Positions 10,061-23,011 of a stretch of 64,000 nucleotides of DNA are shown here, in pieces (position 1 is the first letter of the stretch; every line of letters starts with the position of its first letter). The position numbers and the translations under genes were made by a program. The stretch spans positions 10,607,579 to 10,671,578 of the forward strand of contig CM059975.1 of assembly GCA_030490835.1 (NCBI GenBank), written 5' to 3'. The stretch is from Annona cherimola. Taxonomy: Eukaryota; Streptophyta; Magnoliopsida; Magnoliales; Annonaceae. The notes beneath the pieces were generated by a model, which was not told the DNA's origin, did not search any database, and saw only the letters and a program-made list of their open reading frames with translations.

Positions 10061-12479
10061 ATTATTGTTATTTTGCCGTACATTTCAAAGACATTTTAAC
10101 GAAAGAGACACATTTATAATTTTATACAAATTTTATAAGCATATTTACAATATCAAAAAAGTTAGAAACACGGATGTAATATTAGTTATATTTTATAGGC
10201 ATATTTGCAAAAATATATTTTTTAAATTCATACAGGGTTTATTCCCGACCATACGGAACTTTTGAATCGAATCAGTATTATTATTTTTAAAACAGTTTTT
10301 TAATATTCAATATAACTTTACTCATTATCAATACACGTCATTACATTCTCTTCATTTACAAATTCAATACAAAAGTCATGTATCATTCAAAACACTCTCG
10401 TGTATATACACCAAACTATCTGAGATTATAAATCAGTACATAAATAATTTTCATAGTATAGAAAAACAGAGTAATGTCACCACTGTCGGGAAAAATTTAT
10501 ATCCCTGCAACAGGGGACTACGGATCCAATTGGCGACCCGCATTCCACGATTTTGTCCCGCTGGAAGCGAAAAGAGTAGATTTTTAAATGCACAAAAAAA
10601 ATTGTTTATAATTTGTAATAACATGGTGCACTGATTAATTCAACGGCTCAGTTTATTTGAAACTATTAATTTTATTTTTCTGAACTGGGCGATATTTAAT
10701 TAATTGAACAACGAAGATTATTTGAAACTATAAATGTTTATTTTTCAGAGTAGGCGACATTTAATTAAACAGCATAGTCTACCTGAGTACATTAATTTAA
10801 TTTTTTTTTACTGGATGATATATTTTAATTCAACAGCTGAGTTTATTTGAAAATATTAAGTTTTATTCTCTTAACAGGGTGATATTTAATTATTTTAATG
10901 TTTATTATTATTTAATTTACAATTATTATTTTCTATTTTTAATGAATAATGATCCATTAGGCCGGCTGGGCTAAGCAAATCATTACTTAGATGAAGCAAA
11001 AAAAAAATCTATTTTAAATTTTTTAAATTTTTTTACAAACTGTTAATGCATGTGTATTTAATTGATAATTAAATTTGATCATTTATGATGATATTATATA
11101 TTTTAAAATTTTAAACACATGAATATTTTTAGCCATTTTTATGACAAATTTTTGCAAAAATTTAAGTTTTTGGTAACCAAAACAAAATTTAAAATTTGAT
11201 TGTTGAAGAAAATTTAGTTACAAATACCTCGTAGCATATGTCATATAGCAACCATTAAGAAAAAGTTGGTTGCTTATAATGGTATACTGTTCATTTTTTG
11301 GGTATTGGGCCCAAGCATTTAGTTTCATATATGCAATTATTATTTTTAAAATTTTAAATAATCTTTTTGATGTTTAAAAAATGAAAATTAGTCATTTTTC
11401 ATGTGCCGACGTGAGCAGGGACTGCAACGAATCTGGTTTTTTAAATAATGATATTTTCATACAAAATTATTCTCGCACGGCTGCACCTAAAATTCTAGTT
11501 TTAAAGCCGGTTAGGTGAAGGGGCCCTCAATTCAAGCTAACGACTCAAAAGTTTTAATTGGAGAAGTAACTGTGACTCAAAAATGACTCAGATTATTATC
11601 ATATAATTAATAAGATGTAAACAATATTTTTAAATGTAACAAATATTATAAAATAATAAACAAGTTGTCACTGATTTTTTAATACCAAAAACTTAAAATA
11701 ATGACAAAAAGTGATAGATCTATTTCTTAATACAAATACCTTTAAAAAGTCATATCGGCAGATTTTAGTAACCCCATAAAAGGTAAAACGAAAAGCTATT
11801 TATATTCTTTATATATTTTTAACTTTTAAATATAATCATCTTCATAATTATTAATTTACAAAAATATTTTTTTAATTTATCTGAAAAACTCCTCTATTAT
11901 TTGAACCTTGGGGGCAGGCAGGAAGGGATGATCTGAACCTGGTTAATTTGGAGTGGCCTTAGCTCAGCTAAGCCAGACAGTACCAAATTCGACTCGACCC
12001 AAGCCTGAACACATATGGTTAGTATAGGGGCTAGTGGGGAAAACTCGTCGGCATACACTCCCAATTTTTATCATTATTATTATTAATTTTTTTATAAGGC
12101 CTCTTTCTTCTTAAAAATAAACAGAGGACCACCCATGTCGACTGCTGACAATCTCCCCAGCACAAGTAGATGCACTTCTCCTGCATGGAATCTAATGAAC
12201 AACACAGGCATATTGGGTGCGGGACTACCCCACCTCATAATGGATGGCCTAGATTTCAAATTTTTCATCAAAGTGGCGAACGATGCTTGTCCCGCAGTCG
12301 CTTTGCATGGAAATCCTTTCTTTCAGCTTAAGAAATAATCTGTTCTCACGCAAGATACGTTACGTCTACTTTCAGGATGCGACCTCTGAAAAGACTCCTA
12401 CTTTATGCATTTGTTATTTTGTTATAATATAATTAGGGGGCATTTGTGAACGGTAATAAAAAAAAACTTTTCAAATTAA
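10061..12479. other. AT-rich intergenic DNA
   Basis: No coding signal. Contains the diverged tandem repeat at 10637-10897 and a likely arm of the fold-back family around 10985-11120 (GTTAATGCATGTGTATTTAA word). The 67-codon frame at 12135-12338 has no recognised motif. Confidence 0.5.
10637..10897. repeat. Diverged ~65 bp tandem repeat, four copies
   Basis: The theme AATTCAACRGCT..GTTTATTTGAAA..TTAA..TTTTATT..GGGYGATATTTAATT is repeated four times with substitutions and small indels (starts near 10635, 10700, 10765 and 10830). The copies are clearly old. Confidence 0.7.
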
Positions 12480-13250
12480 GAATGTGTTTGAGAAATTATA
12501 AAACTTTTGGATGAATTTTTTCTTGTATAAATGTTATTAATTGAAAGAAAATAATGTGATATGATAAAAATAGTGATGACGAATAAAAAGAATAAATTTA
12601 AAATTAATAAGTTAGTTGAGTAAAAATAATCGAAAAGTAGATGCGAAGGAATAATAAAAAAGATAATAATTATAAAACGTAAAAAGTTTTAGCATGATAT
12701 ATTTTTACTATTTGCCTGACCAATCAAAAAATTTTAAAATTTTTCACTCCCCACAACTATTTTTTAAAAAATTATTTTTTACTGCTTCTTATGCAACTAT
12801 ATTATATACTTTGCAATCATTTTTACCCAACCGCTTGCATATCTAGTCTATTTATTTAACTTTATTTTTTCTTTATCATTATCTCAATTATATTACATTA
12901 TTTTTTTTTTAATTTCAAAAATTTTCTTAATTTCAAAAATTTTCTTACTAATTTTAAAAATTTTCTTACCGCAAATTTTTCATTACAAGTTTTATCACTT
13001 CCTAAGTATACAGTTACTTTAAAATTTAGAGCGTATTTTACAATAGTAAAAAAAATGCAAGATAAAACTTTTTGCTCTTCAGAACTATCATTTTTCTGTA
13101 TAACTATCTTATTTTTTAATATACAGCTAACTACGTAACTAAATTTTTTATTTTTACTTTATTATTTTTACTTATCGTCGTTATCCTTATCATAAAACAT
13201 TATTTTCTTATACTTTTAAATTTATTGGACAAATGTTCTTCACATGAACG
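12480..13250. mobile_element. Cluster of degenerate Tourist-like MITE relics
   Basis: Three head-to-tail or inverted relics of the family at 52178-52458. One in forward sense starts near 12480 (GAATGTGTTTGAG) and continues with the AATAATGTGATATGATAAAA word. Two in reverse sense (about 12720-12980 and 13020-13250) carry the TTTTTCACTCCCCACAACTA and ACTTTATTATTTTTACTTATC words. Ends are eroded. Confidence 0.6.
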
Positions 13251-13689
13251 ATTTTAAAATTTATTGTATAAATGTTCATTGTACAATTATTTAAATATAT
13301 TTTAAAATTCACTATAGAAACACTCTTTGCCTACTTTTTAAAATTTATACTTTTATGAATTAATTTTAAAAAATAACTCCATTTTTTACTCGGTCTCGAC
13401 CAAACTTAGCTACCCAAACCCACTGTGACCTAGACTATACTATAACACAGGGTTTTGTATGAAGTACAATCCCTACTTAAATATATAAGGCCAACATAAG
13501 TACCATGTCTATACTAATTAAACTCTGCCATGCGTCCACTTATAGGTTTCGCACTTCCACTCCAGGACAAGACAACGCAACCATAGAGATCTTAGGTTTT
13601 AGTGTGACCAAGGCTAGTTTTTTTATAAATATTGAAAAAAAAAATGTATACCCGCGACATTTATCCATAATTCTTATTATATATATATT

Positions 13690-14110
13690 CATTTTGAAAA
13701 TCCATCCTATATTTAAAAAAATTTCACTGTAAGTTCATATTATACTCATGCAGTCAAAAAAACCATTAACTACTTTATTAAAAGATAATTTTTCCCATTC
13801 AATTTTTTTTTCAATTGAAATGATTTAGCACCGGTATGATATGTAAATCATTTAATATCACAAATTAATAATCCACCAACATTAATCGAGTCATATTTTA
13901 GTTAAATCATTTCAATAAAAAATTTATGGGTGGATAAAATTGTTTTTCCAACAAGTAGTTAGCGGTTGTTTTAATTGCATAAGTACGGAAAAAATTAACA
14001 TGTAATGTTATGGATATAAAAAATATATTTTAAAAAATTACAAGTGTAATAAAATTATGTGCAATTTGTGGGTAAAATAATAATTTTTCTATTAACATAT
14101 AGAAAAAAGT
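13690..14110. mobile_element. Degenerate inverted-repeat element
   Basis: The left arm (about 13770-13880; TTTTTCCCATTCAATTTT, AAATGATTTAGCACC) is roughly complementary to the right arm (about 13890-13990; TCATTTCAATAAAAAATT, GGATAAAATTG). Its centre resembles that of the inner fold-back at 42753-43214 (TAAATCATTTAATATCA versus TAAATCATTAATACAAGATA), so this is probably an old member of that family. Confidence 0.5.
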
Positions 14111-16064
14111 GTTTTGCCTAAACAGGCCCACTGCATGTTGATCCTAATAACAAATATAATCATTACATAAGTACTAATTGATTATGTTGAACTGAATTGG
14201 TTGTTCAACTCGTTTATAAATTAATTAAATTGAAAATTTTAAATAAATAGTTTATGTCTTCGTGATACGCCGACTCATTCGACTATTTAAATAAATGAAT
14301 AGATTAAAATTTAATCTTCATAACTTGTCAACCCTTTTAACCTATTCAGCATGTCAACCTATTTACAAACTATTAGATGCACTAAGGTAGTATATAAGAG
14401 ATATTCCAAACCCACTATGTTTGAAATATAAGTGTCTCAGTTTATTTGACAATAGAAAGTCTTCCTTGATCCGCCTTTATAATAAACTCATGTTTTCGAG
14501 CTATGCAAATGTGTGTTTATGTTTATTAACTTTTTGGATGAAAATAGAATAATACGTGCATCTTCATATAAGAATAAATAGGTATCACACTAGATTAGTC
14601 ATACTTTAAAAAAATGTTCGTATTGAAACATTTATTTCTAAGCTGATCATGTATATTTCTTACTAATATTGTTTTTTGATTGTTAAGACTTTAAACTAAC
14701 TTGGTCTTAACATGTTTTCAACTTATATATATACACATTTCAACAACTTGTCAATTCATTTGTTAAATGGGTTATAAATAGAATAATACTAAGATTTTTA
14801 GTAGATTAATGTTGAAATTTTTTAAATAGGTTAAGAATATGACCAAGTTCTAACCCATTAACACTTTTACTCACCGCCTTTTCAAATTTATAACTATCGG
14901 CATTATATTTAAATTTAATCTCTTCAACATCTATTCCAATACCTTGCAAAAACTCTATATAAAAAGTTCTAAATTATAATTTCACTCTCATTCTGTTTCG
15001 TTTCTACTTTTATCATCCAATAGCAAGATGTTTTGAGTATTTATAAAAACTTCTCTGGTACTTAATTGGACACTTGTTAACTTGCCCAACAAAGTGTAAT
15101 GGAAATGGTAATTTTGGAACTAAATACAGAGGTAATAGTTATATTTTAAAATTTATAAATGTCATGGGTATATTTAAAATTAGAGTCAAGCATAATAAAT
15201 ATATTTAAGAAAAGCCATATGAAATATTCAAAACTTATATAATTAAGTTGTAAGAGTGCAAATATGGAAATTCTTTCCCATAATCTACCCATGATTGCTC
15301 TTTTTTCATGGTATCACCTTAGATAAAAATTACCAATAACAACAAGGATGTGTTTGTTTACATGAGAATGAAAATAGTTGAATGGAAATGTAAAAGTCAA
15401 TACTCAGCTATGGTACTTCTTTATTTTTGCTCTTATATTTCAATCATTTTATTATATATTTATAATCACTTCCCATATATTTTTATAAACTATCATTCTT
15501 TTTATTATCATTTTATCTCCATTATGCTCATTCCATTCTTTATTCTCATCTTAAACATAATATTAACGATTAACATCATAGTTTTAATGTAGATGTCATC
15601 GAAATTAATGTTACGCTTTTCATTCATCAAGCTTTCTTGTACACTTTTTATTTTCTCATGACTAGGGTGAGATGCCGAATGAGATAAAACTTGCATGCGA
15701 TATATAAAAAAAAAATTCTTTTCTATGGCAGTGAAGAAAGTAATTTTTTTTAGGTACGTAAAATTTTCATGTCCTCCAAATTATAAATAGAATAACTATC
15801 TTATAAGACTGTGAATCTCATAAGATCCGTCAAAGGGTTGAAATGAACTCAAATGGTACTAAATGAGGGTTTTGAATGGTTCCGTTAGTCCAAATGAGTG
15901 TCAGATGATCTATGATAAATTCCATATGAAGTGTAGAAGGCTTGGAAAGATATGAGATGGACCTCTAAGAATTTTGCCATGGGAGTTATAATGTTATAAA
16001 AGATTAAACATAGCAATGAAAGATATAGAATGGGTAAGAGTAGAGGGCTGCAGTTGTATGTACC
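14111..16064. other. AT-rich intergenic DNA, no gene seen
   Basis: Strongly AT-rich with only short chance frames. No repeat or transposon end that I can support. Confidence 0.5.
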
Positions 16065-16405
16065 CAAGTGCATTGAGCCTCAATGCACCCGGGTGCATAC
16101 AACCAATTTTTTATTTTTTTTGAAAACGTTTTTATAGAACGGTTAATGTAAGTGTATTTAACATATATATCGATTTTTATCAATTTTATTAATTTTTAGA
16201 TATTTTTTTATTTAAAAATCAATGACATTTTAGTAAATTTAAATTACTAAAAATGTCACCGATTTTTTAAAAATCTAAAAGTCTCAAAAAATGGTAAAAA
16301 TTAATATATATGTTAAATACACCTATATTAACAACTTCATGAAAAAAATTTCAAAGTTTTTTTTATTTTAAAAATAGGTGTAGTAATGCACCTGAGCGCA
16401 TGTGA
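16065..16405. mobile_element. Fold-back MITE
   Basis: Two arms of about 100 bp are complementary: left about 16090-16190 (GGGTGCATACAACC..., GTAAGTGTATTTAACATATA) and right about 16300-16400 (TATATGTTAAATACACCTAT ... AATGCACCT). Same family as 23612-23955 and the outer element at 42650-43445. The core also pairs (CAATGACATTTTAGTAA with TTACTAAAAATGTCACCG). Confidence 0.65.
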
Positions 16406-17347
16406 TGGCAGTCCAAGAGTATAACACAGAGAGTCCCTGTTCAATAGGAAAATTGGTTTCCTTTTTATAGCAACGTTATATGCCTGTTTGGAGTGGGAAC
16501 ATGCCCGTATATGTAGCCCATGTCTCTTTATTTTATGAGATATTACTTGGTTGTTAGTTGGGGAGCATAGTAGCTTGGAATCGGTTGATATGTTTACGTG
16601 TCATGTCGCACGTAGGTTTGGTATATTTATTAATTAAGATGCATATTATAGGTATATCCCTACATATTCTAGGGTTTTTTTTTTTTAAGAGTTCCATTCA
16701 ATGCTTGGAACCTCAATGTTACCACTCCATGGAGCCATTTCTAAAAAATTTTTTGTAGCCTAAGCATGATGTTTTCACATATATAATTTAAATTTTTTTT
16801 TTTTTTTCAAAAACTTTTAGATTTTTGAAAGTGAAAGGGAATGTCAGGAATTGTTTAAAACTAAACAATTGTACTTACGAAAGCCACATGCTCGGGGATA
16901 CATATAAATGACAAGAAAATAAAATAAAATTTAAAAAATGGCTCTATGAACAACACTATCGAAGCTAGATGCACGGGAGGGCATGGGATCAGACAGTTTT
17001 TTATAATAATAATAGTAATAAATTCATTGAAATTTGCATGGATGATTAACTAGTGTCATCATGTAACAAATTCCACGAACTAATACTGGCCACTGGGTTA
17101 GAAAATAAACCGAAAATGGGATGTCGACCCCAACGCTAACTGTGCTTGGCAAATCCACAGTCCCAGCTGCGGCCTGCCCCAATCGTTTACTCGCTAACAT
17201 CTCTTGGTCGTTAAATTTGCACTTTCTCTTGGGGAAAAAATTTCTCATATCACTTTTTTATATTAAAAAGATGGCATTTTATTTACTTCATTTTTTATTT
17301 CTATCAATACATTTTAATAACATAACTACCTTATTTATTCACACCTT
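16406..17347. other. Intergenic DNA, no gene seen
   Basis: Mostly AT-rich. The 74-codon minus-strand frame at 17024-17248 and the 66-codon plus-strand frame at 16558-16758 have no motif. GATGCACGGGAGGGCATGGG near 16970 recalls the end of the fold-back at 42650, so a relic arm is possible. Confidence 0.4.
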
Positions 17348-17650
17348 GGGTGTGTTTAATTGAGGATAAAACTTTTTGATGAAAATTTTTTAGTGTAAAA
17401 ATTGTTAGATAGAAAACGATGCGATACGATAGATGTAATAATGATATGTAAATAAAATAGATAGATTAATTATATAAAAATAATTAAAAAGTAAGATAAT
17501 TTATATACGAAAATATGAAAAATAAGTAAAAAATAAAGAAAAGTGTGAAAAAATAAGTAAAAAAGCAAGATAGTTACGGTGGTACAGAGAGTGAAATTTT
17601 TTTAATTAAAAAGTGTTAATTGACATTTTTTTTCCCAACCAAATACATTA
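17348..17650. mobile_element. Tourist-like MITE
   Basis: Starts GGGTGTGTTTAATTGAGG and ends CCCAACCAAATACATTA, imperfect inverted repeats. The interior has the family words GATGCGATACGATAGATGTA and TACAGAGAGTGAAATTTTTT. The target duplication is not clear. Confidence 0.65.
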
Positions 17651-18136
17651 GCTCTTACAATTTTTGAAAATATTGTTTTCCACGCTTCACCGATCTCTTC
17701 CTTGCCCAGAGTACCAAACGATGCCATGGACTCCTCCCCAGATGATCACATTTTGCAGTTGGTTGTTGACCCAGGGTGAATGCACCACTCCGATGGTCCC
17801 GGTCTACTGATGGTGTATGCCGTAGTATCTGTGCATGGGACGCGGATTACAGCAATTAAAAAATTACCTAATATAAGATCTGCCAGAACAGTCCTGATCC
17901 ATGTTCCCCGAGCGATCCGCAGACGATGGCCGGCGTCCGTTTTCTGTAGCGCGTGCGCGGTGCAGGGACGTTTCTACTTACAGGTGGCCTACTGGAATTC
18001 CTGATGCTTTTGATTCTTCTTTGGAGTTCTCAAGCTCCGTCAAACACAAATACACGTCCCAGTTCCTACTTCCCACCCGCCCATATCCCGCCTCGAGCCA
18101 TCATCTTCCGCAACCAGCCAACCAGCTCAGTACAGC
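17651..18136. other. Likely promoter and 5' UTR of the following gene
   Basis: Composition changes from AT-rich to mixed/GC-rich at about 17880. Overlapping short frames here end before the proposed ATG at 18137. No clear TATA box could be assigned. Confidence 0.3.
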
Positions 18137-19279
18137 ATGCGCATCAGTCCACTGAAGAAAGAGCCTAAGGTATGTCAGACAACCTTTTGTCTTCCGTTAG
18201 CCGCACGCACTCTTTTACAGCTTCACCTGTGCATTTGGGCGGCTAGGAAATTGGGCGAACGCTGGCGAAGCTAGATCTGGACTTCCTTTGGGGTTTTCAG
18301 CATTTGGGTGCCATGATTTTTCTGTCCCCCACCCTTTTTCTTCCATCAGATCAGACATCCTACCCACTTGGGCTATTGAATCGCATAAGGTTTCCCATTT
18401 GCATAATCAAGGCTGAGACCACCGTGCAGGCTTCAAGGTACCTGTGCCCTCACCAAAAAGCCGGATTTTCCAGGCATAAAGGACTCTTGATGCCCGGCAA
18501 CGTAAAATCGGGAAGCAGCGATTTCCGTTAGAAACGGAAATGTTGCCAGCCTAACATTGTTCCCTGCGGTTTGGCCCACCTGCTTTAGCTTCGATTATGA
18601 TGAATTTTTTTTTATAATTTTTTTTATGAATGCTGAGTGAAGTAGAAGGTTCTGTATTGGCCACCTTTTTTTCATTGTTCTTAATTTGTGTGCAGCAGTC
18701 TTCCAGTCCGCCGGTGTCGGCACCGCGTCGGGACGATGAGGTCCGGCATGGTGAGAATGAGATTGATCCTACCATCAGAGAACCAGCCCACAGTCAACGA
18801 AAAGTATCGGTTCTGGCAAGTCTTCTTGCTTCCACCACACTCAACTGATTTGTTCTTCTTTTCAAAACGTGGCTATGAAAATGAATTGAAGTTTTTGAGT
18901 CTCATTTCAAACCTTCCCAATAGATAGATGATTATTTGACAAATACCCAGGTCCAATGATATGGGATTTTGTGTTTGAACAGGAGCAAGAGATTAAGGAG
19001 TATGATAAGCGGGTGAAGGAGCTTGAGTACGAGGTGGCCATTCTCCAGCTCAAGTTGCGCGAGCTGGAGGCCGAGGACACAAATCATTTGGCTTGCAGAG
19101 TGGAGGCCCATTATCTGAGGAGAGAGAAAGAGTCAGCAGAGGCATTGGCTGCATCTTACAAAGAGCAGTTGGTCCTCGTTGCAAGGGCACCGTCGCAGGG
19201 TTCTAGCAAAAAAAGGAGATCGGGGGGACCGGAAGAAGGGGAAGACGATGTTAGCAACAGCAAGAGACAAAAGCCGTAG
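18137..19279 (+). CDS. Small nuclear-type charged coiled-coil protein, function unknown
   Basis: Proposed exons are 18137-18169 (MRISPLKKEPK), 18696-18803 and 18983-19279. All junctions are phase 0 and lack stops: donor AAG/GTATGT, acceptor TGTGCAG, donor AAAA/GTATCG, acceptor GTTTGAACAG. The product is about 145 residues. The middle exon is polar (DDEVRHGENEIDPT). The last exon forms a long Glu/Lys/Leu helix (KEYDKRVKELEYEVAILQLK, LRELEAED) typical of a coiled coil, then a basic stretch KKRRS and the end NSKRQKP, both resembling nuclear localisation signals. I do not recognise the family. The last exon is the best supported; the first could be replaced by another upstream exon, and an alternative reading of exon 2 in another frame is possible. 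Confidence 0.5.
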
Positions 19280-20433
19280 ATGGGCATGAAAAAGGAAAAA
19301 AATAATAGCTGATGATCATGTTCTAAATTCTAACGATATACAACTAGAATCACTACTTGTATGCTTATTAGAAGATATTTTTGACGAATGCATGCTTCGA
19401 TTCCGTTGGAATGAGATTTTTTTAGAGGAGCGCGCATAAAGCGTATAATACCTGTTGATAATTCTTTAATACATCAAAATCGTTTAAATTTGGATTTAAA
19501 TCGAGTCTTCAAAATTAAAGTAAAATTTCAAATATGATCATTTTTGTTTGGAAATGAAATATGATAATTAAGATCGACGTAAAAGTTCTATAATGAAAAG
19601 AGTAGAGGGTTTGGCACCGCCCCACCAATCCCCGTCCGGTCTAGTAATCTTAACTGCAATGCCGACAGCAGGTCGCGAATTCATTGGATGGAATTTGTTA
19701 GATCGGGCATAAGATTCGATTCCCACCAGGCCACTTGCTTTGCGTGTGGGATCCATTCCAGCAAATTGCAGCACTGGGCATGTGTTGATTGATCCCGTCA
19801 AGCAAAGGGAATCAATCCGAGCTTTTTTATTCCCTATTTCTGTCCTGGATGGTTGAAAAATGAAAACTGACCGGTAGTCAACTATTCATTCTGTCATTCA
19901 TTCCCTATTTCCCTTCTGGATCGTTTAAAACTGGCATTTGATATTCATTCAATCAAGTTTTGGCTCGTGCCGTTGCTCGTTAGCCTCGTTCTGACTTCTG
20001 AGCACCAAGGTTAGTAGCACAGCACTAGCCCGTCAACGGTGGCAATTTTTTTTTTATTCCTACGGAAATTTCGGTCTATTTTATTTTTCTTACCTCTGAG
20101 TATCAACAAGGCTAGCAGCAGCTGCAGCACAGCGCAAGCCGCCCGTCAACTGCGGAGATTTTTTTTTGTTAAAAAAAAAAAAAAAGGCATATTTCAAATA
20201 ATACGATATTTTTAGATTGTATTTGTAAGTTGTATTTTTAATATAATTTTATTTATTCTCAATACACATAATTATATTCTTATCTCAAATACAGATTTAA
20301 TTTAAAATTCCATATCATTAGGAACATGCCCAAACGGATCACGTAAATAAGCTGCAAGTGAAGCGTCGTTTTCCCTAGGCGGAAAGAGAAGAGAAGGTAA
20401 AGGTTCGTGAGATCATTGTTCTTGGACAAGGGA
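19280..20433. other. Intergenic; upstream region of the DUF247 gene
   Basis: Holds the 3' region of the coiled-coil gene and the promoter region of the next gene. A loose duplication is seen: a segment with GCACAGCACTAGCCCGTCAA at about 20016 recurs as GCACAGCGCAAGCCGCCCGT at about 20126, each followed by a poly-T tract. Poly-A/T tracts at about 20160-20185. Confidence 0.45.
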
Positions 20434-22026
20434 ATGACAGCTCGCGGCGCAGCTGAATCGACGGATCATCCGTTTCTACTGCAAATCCCTGACAATGATA
20501 CTCTCGATGAACGGATCGGATACGCCGCAATCGGGGAAGAAGTTGAGAAAGACGGTCGCCACTGTGAAGAGGAGTTGGAGGAGGAAGAAGAAACGCCCTT
20601 TATTTCCGTTAATATAGACAAGCTTAGAAGAGGAGATGAGCGACGGAAAGACGACGCAGTCGATCCGGAATGGGTGTTTTCTCTACAGAGAAAGCTTCTC
20701 ATGGAGTCGCGGATAGAGAAAAAGTCGTCCGGCATCAATGGCTCATGCTCGATCCACAGAGTCCCCGACTGCTTCCGTCAGCAAGGCCGGGAAGACTCCT
20801 ACGTGCCTCAGATCATCTCTATCGGCCCGCTCCACCTGAAAAAGGAGAGCTTGCAGAGCATGGAGGAGCACAAGCGGAAGTACCTGCGTGATGTCATCTC
20901 TGGCGCCCGCCTCGATTCCAGAGAAACCCCGTCGAAGATCTTGGAGAGGTGCTTGATCAAGGTCAAGTCGCTGGAGGGGGCGGCGCGCGAGTGTTACTCA
21001 GAAGAAATCGATCTGGACAGCAACGAGTTTGTGGAAATGCTGGTGGTCGATGGGTGCTTCGTCATCGGCCTCCTCTGCAAGGCGGCTGGAAAACTCCATG
21101 TCGACGCAGGCGACCCACTTTTCAAGATGGGGTGGCTGATGAGCAAGCTGCAGAACGACTTGCTGATGCTGGAAAACCAAATCCCTTTCGTTGTTCTTCA
21201 GGCCGTGTTTATTCTGGTGAACGCGGAGGGCAAAATTCAGGACTCTTTGGCGAGCTTAGCTCTTGATTTCTTTGAAAGATTACTGCCCAGGATCGAGAAG
21301 GCCAAAAAAGAGGTGCCCAATATCGGTTGCCAGCATTTGCTTCATCTGTTCCACTATAGCTTGCTTCCCACGGGCGAAGGAGAAAAGAAAAGAAAAAGAA
21401 AAATACTTCTTTGCTTCCAGTCAAAATCCAAGGAAGAGAAAGGGAAGCAAATGGAGGCAGCTGGTTTCAACCTGATACATTCAGTCACGGCACTCAAGGA
21501 GAGCGGAATCAAGTTCAAGAAAGCGAAGGGGGCAGAGAGCTTCTTCGATGTGAGATTCAGGAATGGGGTCATGGAGATCCCACCGATCGTAATCCACGGG
21601 GCCACCAATTCGCTCTTCCTCAATCTCATTGCCTTGGAGCAATGCTACTCCCACTGCAGCGACCATTTGACGGCCTACACCGCATTCATGAATTGCCTGA
21701 TCAACACGGAGAAAGACGTCGGGAGCCTCCGCCGCAGCGGGATCGTGGAGAACTGGCTGGGAAGCGACGAGGAGGTGGCCCACCTGGTCAAGAATCTGGG
21801 CAGGGAGGTGGCTATTTCCACTGACGGCTTCTATCTCTCCCACGTCTTCACAGAAGTCGACCGCTATTGCAGGACGGATTGGAATACATGGAGGGCGAGC
21901 TTGAAACGCGATTACTTCAGTAACCCGTGGGCAATTCTTTCCTTTGCAGCTGCAATTCTGCTGTTGCTCCTCACTTTCCTGCAGACCTTCTTCGCAATGT
22001 ATTCATATTTTCAGCCGCCATCATAG
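20434..22026 (+). CDS. DUF247 (UPF0481) family membrane protein
   Basis: A single open exon of 530 residues. The ATG at 20434 is chosen because the frame upstream of it opens only with GTG. Residues 1-100 are a variable acidic leader (EEELEEEEETPF). The DUF247 domain covers about 105-495 and has family words: IHRVPDCFR, YVPQIISIGPLHL, MEEHKRKYL, EMLVVDGCFVIGLL and LENQIPFVVLQ. A C-terminal membrane helix (about 500-522, ILSFAAAILLLLLTFLQTFF) is also typical; the family usually has one C-terminal membrane segment. DUF247 genes are plant-specific, mostly intronless and of unknown biochemical function; in grasses some members act in self-incompatibility, which should not be assumed here. The length is normal and the frame intact. 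It is moderately GC-rich against AT-rich surroundings. Confidence 0.93.
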   Translation: MTARGAAESTDHPFLLQIPDNDTLDERIGYAAIGEEVEKDGRHCEEELEEEEETPFISVNIDKLRRGDERRKDDAVDPEWVFSLQRKLLMESRIEKKSSGINGSCSIHRVPDCFRQQGREDSYVPQIISIGPLHLKKESLQSMEEHKRKYLRDVISGARLDSRETPSKILERCLIKVKSLEGAARECYSEEIDLDSNEFVEMLVVDGCFVIGLLCKAAGKLHVDAGDPLFKMGWLMSKLQNDLLMLENQIPFVVLQAVFILVNAEGKIQDSLASLALDFFERLLPRIEKAKKEVPNIGCQHLLHLFHYSLLPTGEGEKKRKRKILLCFQSKSKEEKGKQMEAAGFNLIHSVTALKESGIKFKKAKGAESFFDVRFRNGVMEIPPIVIHGATNSLFLNLIALEQCYSHCSDHLTAYTAFMNCLINTEKDVGSLRRSGIVENWLGSDEEVAHLVKNLGREVAISTDGFYLSHVFTEVDRYCRTDWNTWRASLKRDYFSNPWAILSFAAAILLLLLTFLQTFFAMYSYFQPPS

Positions 22027-23011
22027 GATTATGTGTCTCAATATCAATCCAGGTAGGAATAAAAATTTTCATTGACTCCACCTCATCTCAAATTTTCTCC
22101 TCTGGTTGGCTTGATAAGTTCTCATTTCCGCGTTCCTACTCCCAAGAGATTGCTGAGGCATAGAGGTGGGATGTATAGGCTCGGAAGTGCAATTACCGGC
22201 TTAGAACGACACTTCAGTGGCCATGCTAAACGTGCTTTGGGTCATGGAAAAGGGGTGCCATAGAGTAACGGGCTGTTAGGGGCTCTTTTTTGCTCTGGCC
22301 GGGCGGCAGTTGATGCACGGGTGCCAACTAAAAGAATAAACTATCCACTCATCGGCCATCGCAACCATCTGCGGTGCCCAAAGTTGGAATCACTATACCA
22401 ACCGGGTGGCGGACTTAGGCTGGCACGCCTGTTCGCGGGGTCAATTTTGGTGTTGGGAGCTTAATAGTGGTCTCTATTGTAGGTGGAAGGGAATTTATTG
22501 TCTTCTTTATAAATAGTTGAGAACTTATTATTGTTTCTTAAATTATTATTAAACTTGATTGTAATATAAAATAGGATATAATTTATACGCCTAATTAAAA
22601 AAAGTTGAAATCACTAATTTTTTTTTAACAGGTATCGTTCCTTTGCGTATTTAGAAGTGGGAAACAAATAGCCCTTGTTCTAGCAAAATCTGCTATTGAG
22701 TCCTGGGTTAGAGACGTGTACTTAGATAATCTGGTGGCCTGAGCCCCCAGCATGTATTACGGATCTGCTTTTCAAGGATTAGACTCCATCGATCAAAAAG
22801 AGTAGTACCCCTCTTTTGAATGAATCAGGGTCGGGTAGTTAGTCGTTCTGTCTCCGTGATTATAAGCACGTCTCCGAATATTTCATGACAGCTCCGACAT
22901 TCGATCTTCATATTTGGGGCTGTTCCTAAGGATCAACATTTGCGTGACATGAAATTTTATATTTTGAGACAGTTTTTTTAATTTTTTATATCTTAGTGCA
23001 TGTTTTATTAT
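22027..23011. other. Intergenic DNA after the DUF247 gene
   Basis: The first 200 bp or so may be 3' UTR. The rest has mixed composition with short overlapping frames and no recognisable motif or repeat. Confidence 0.4.
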
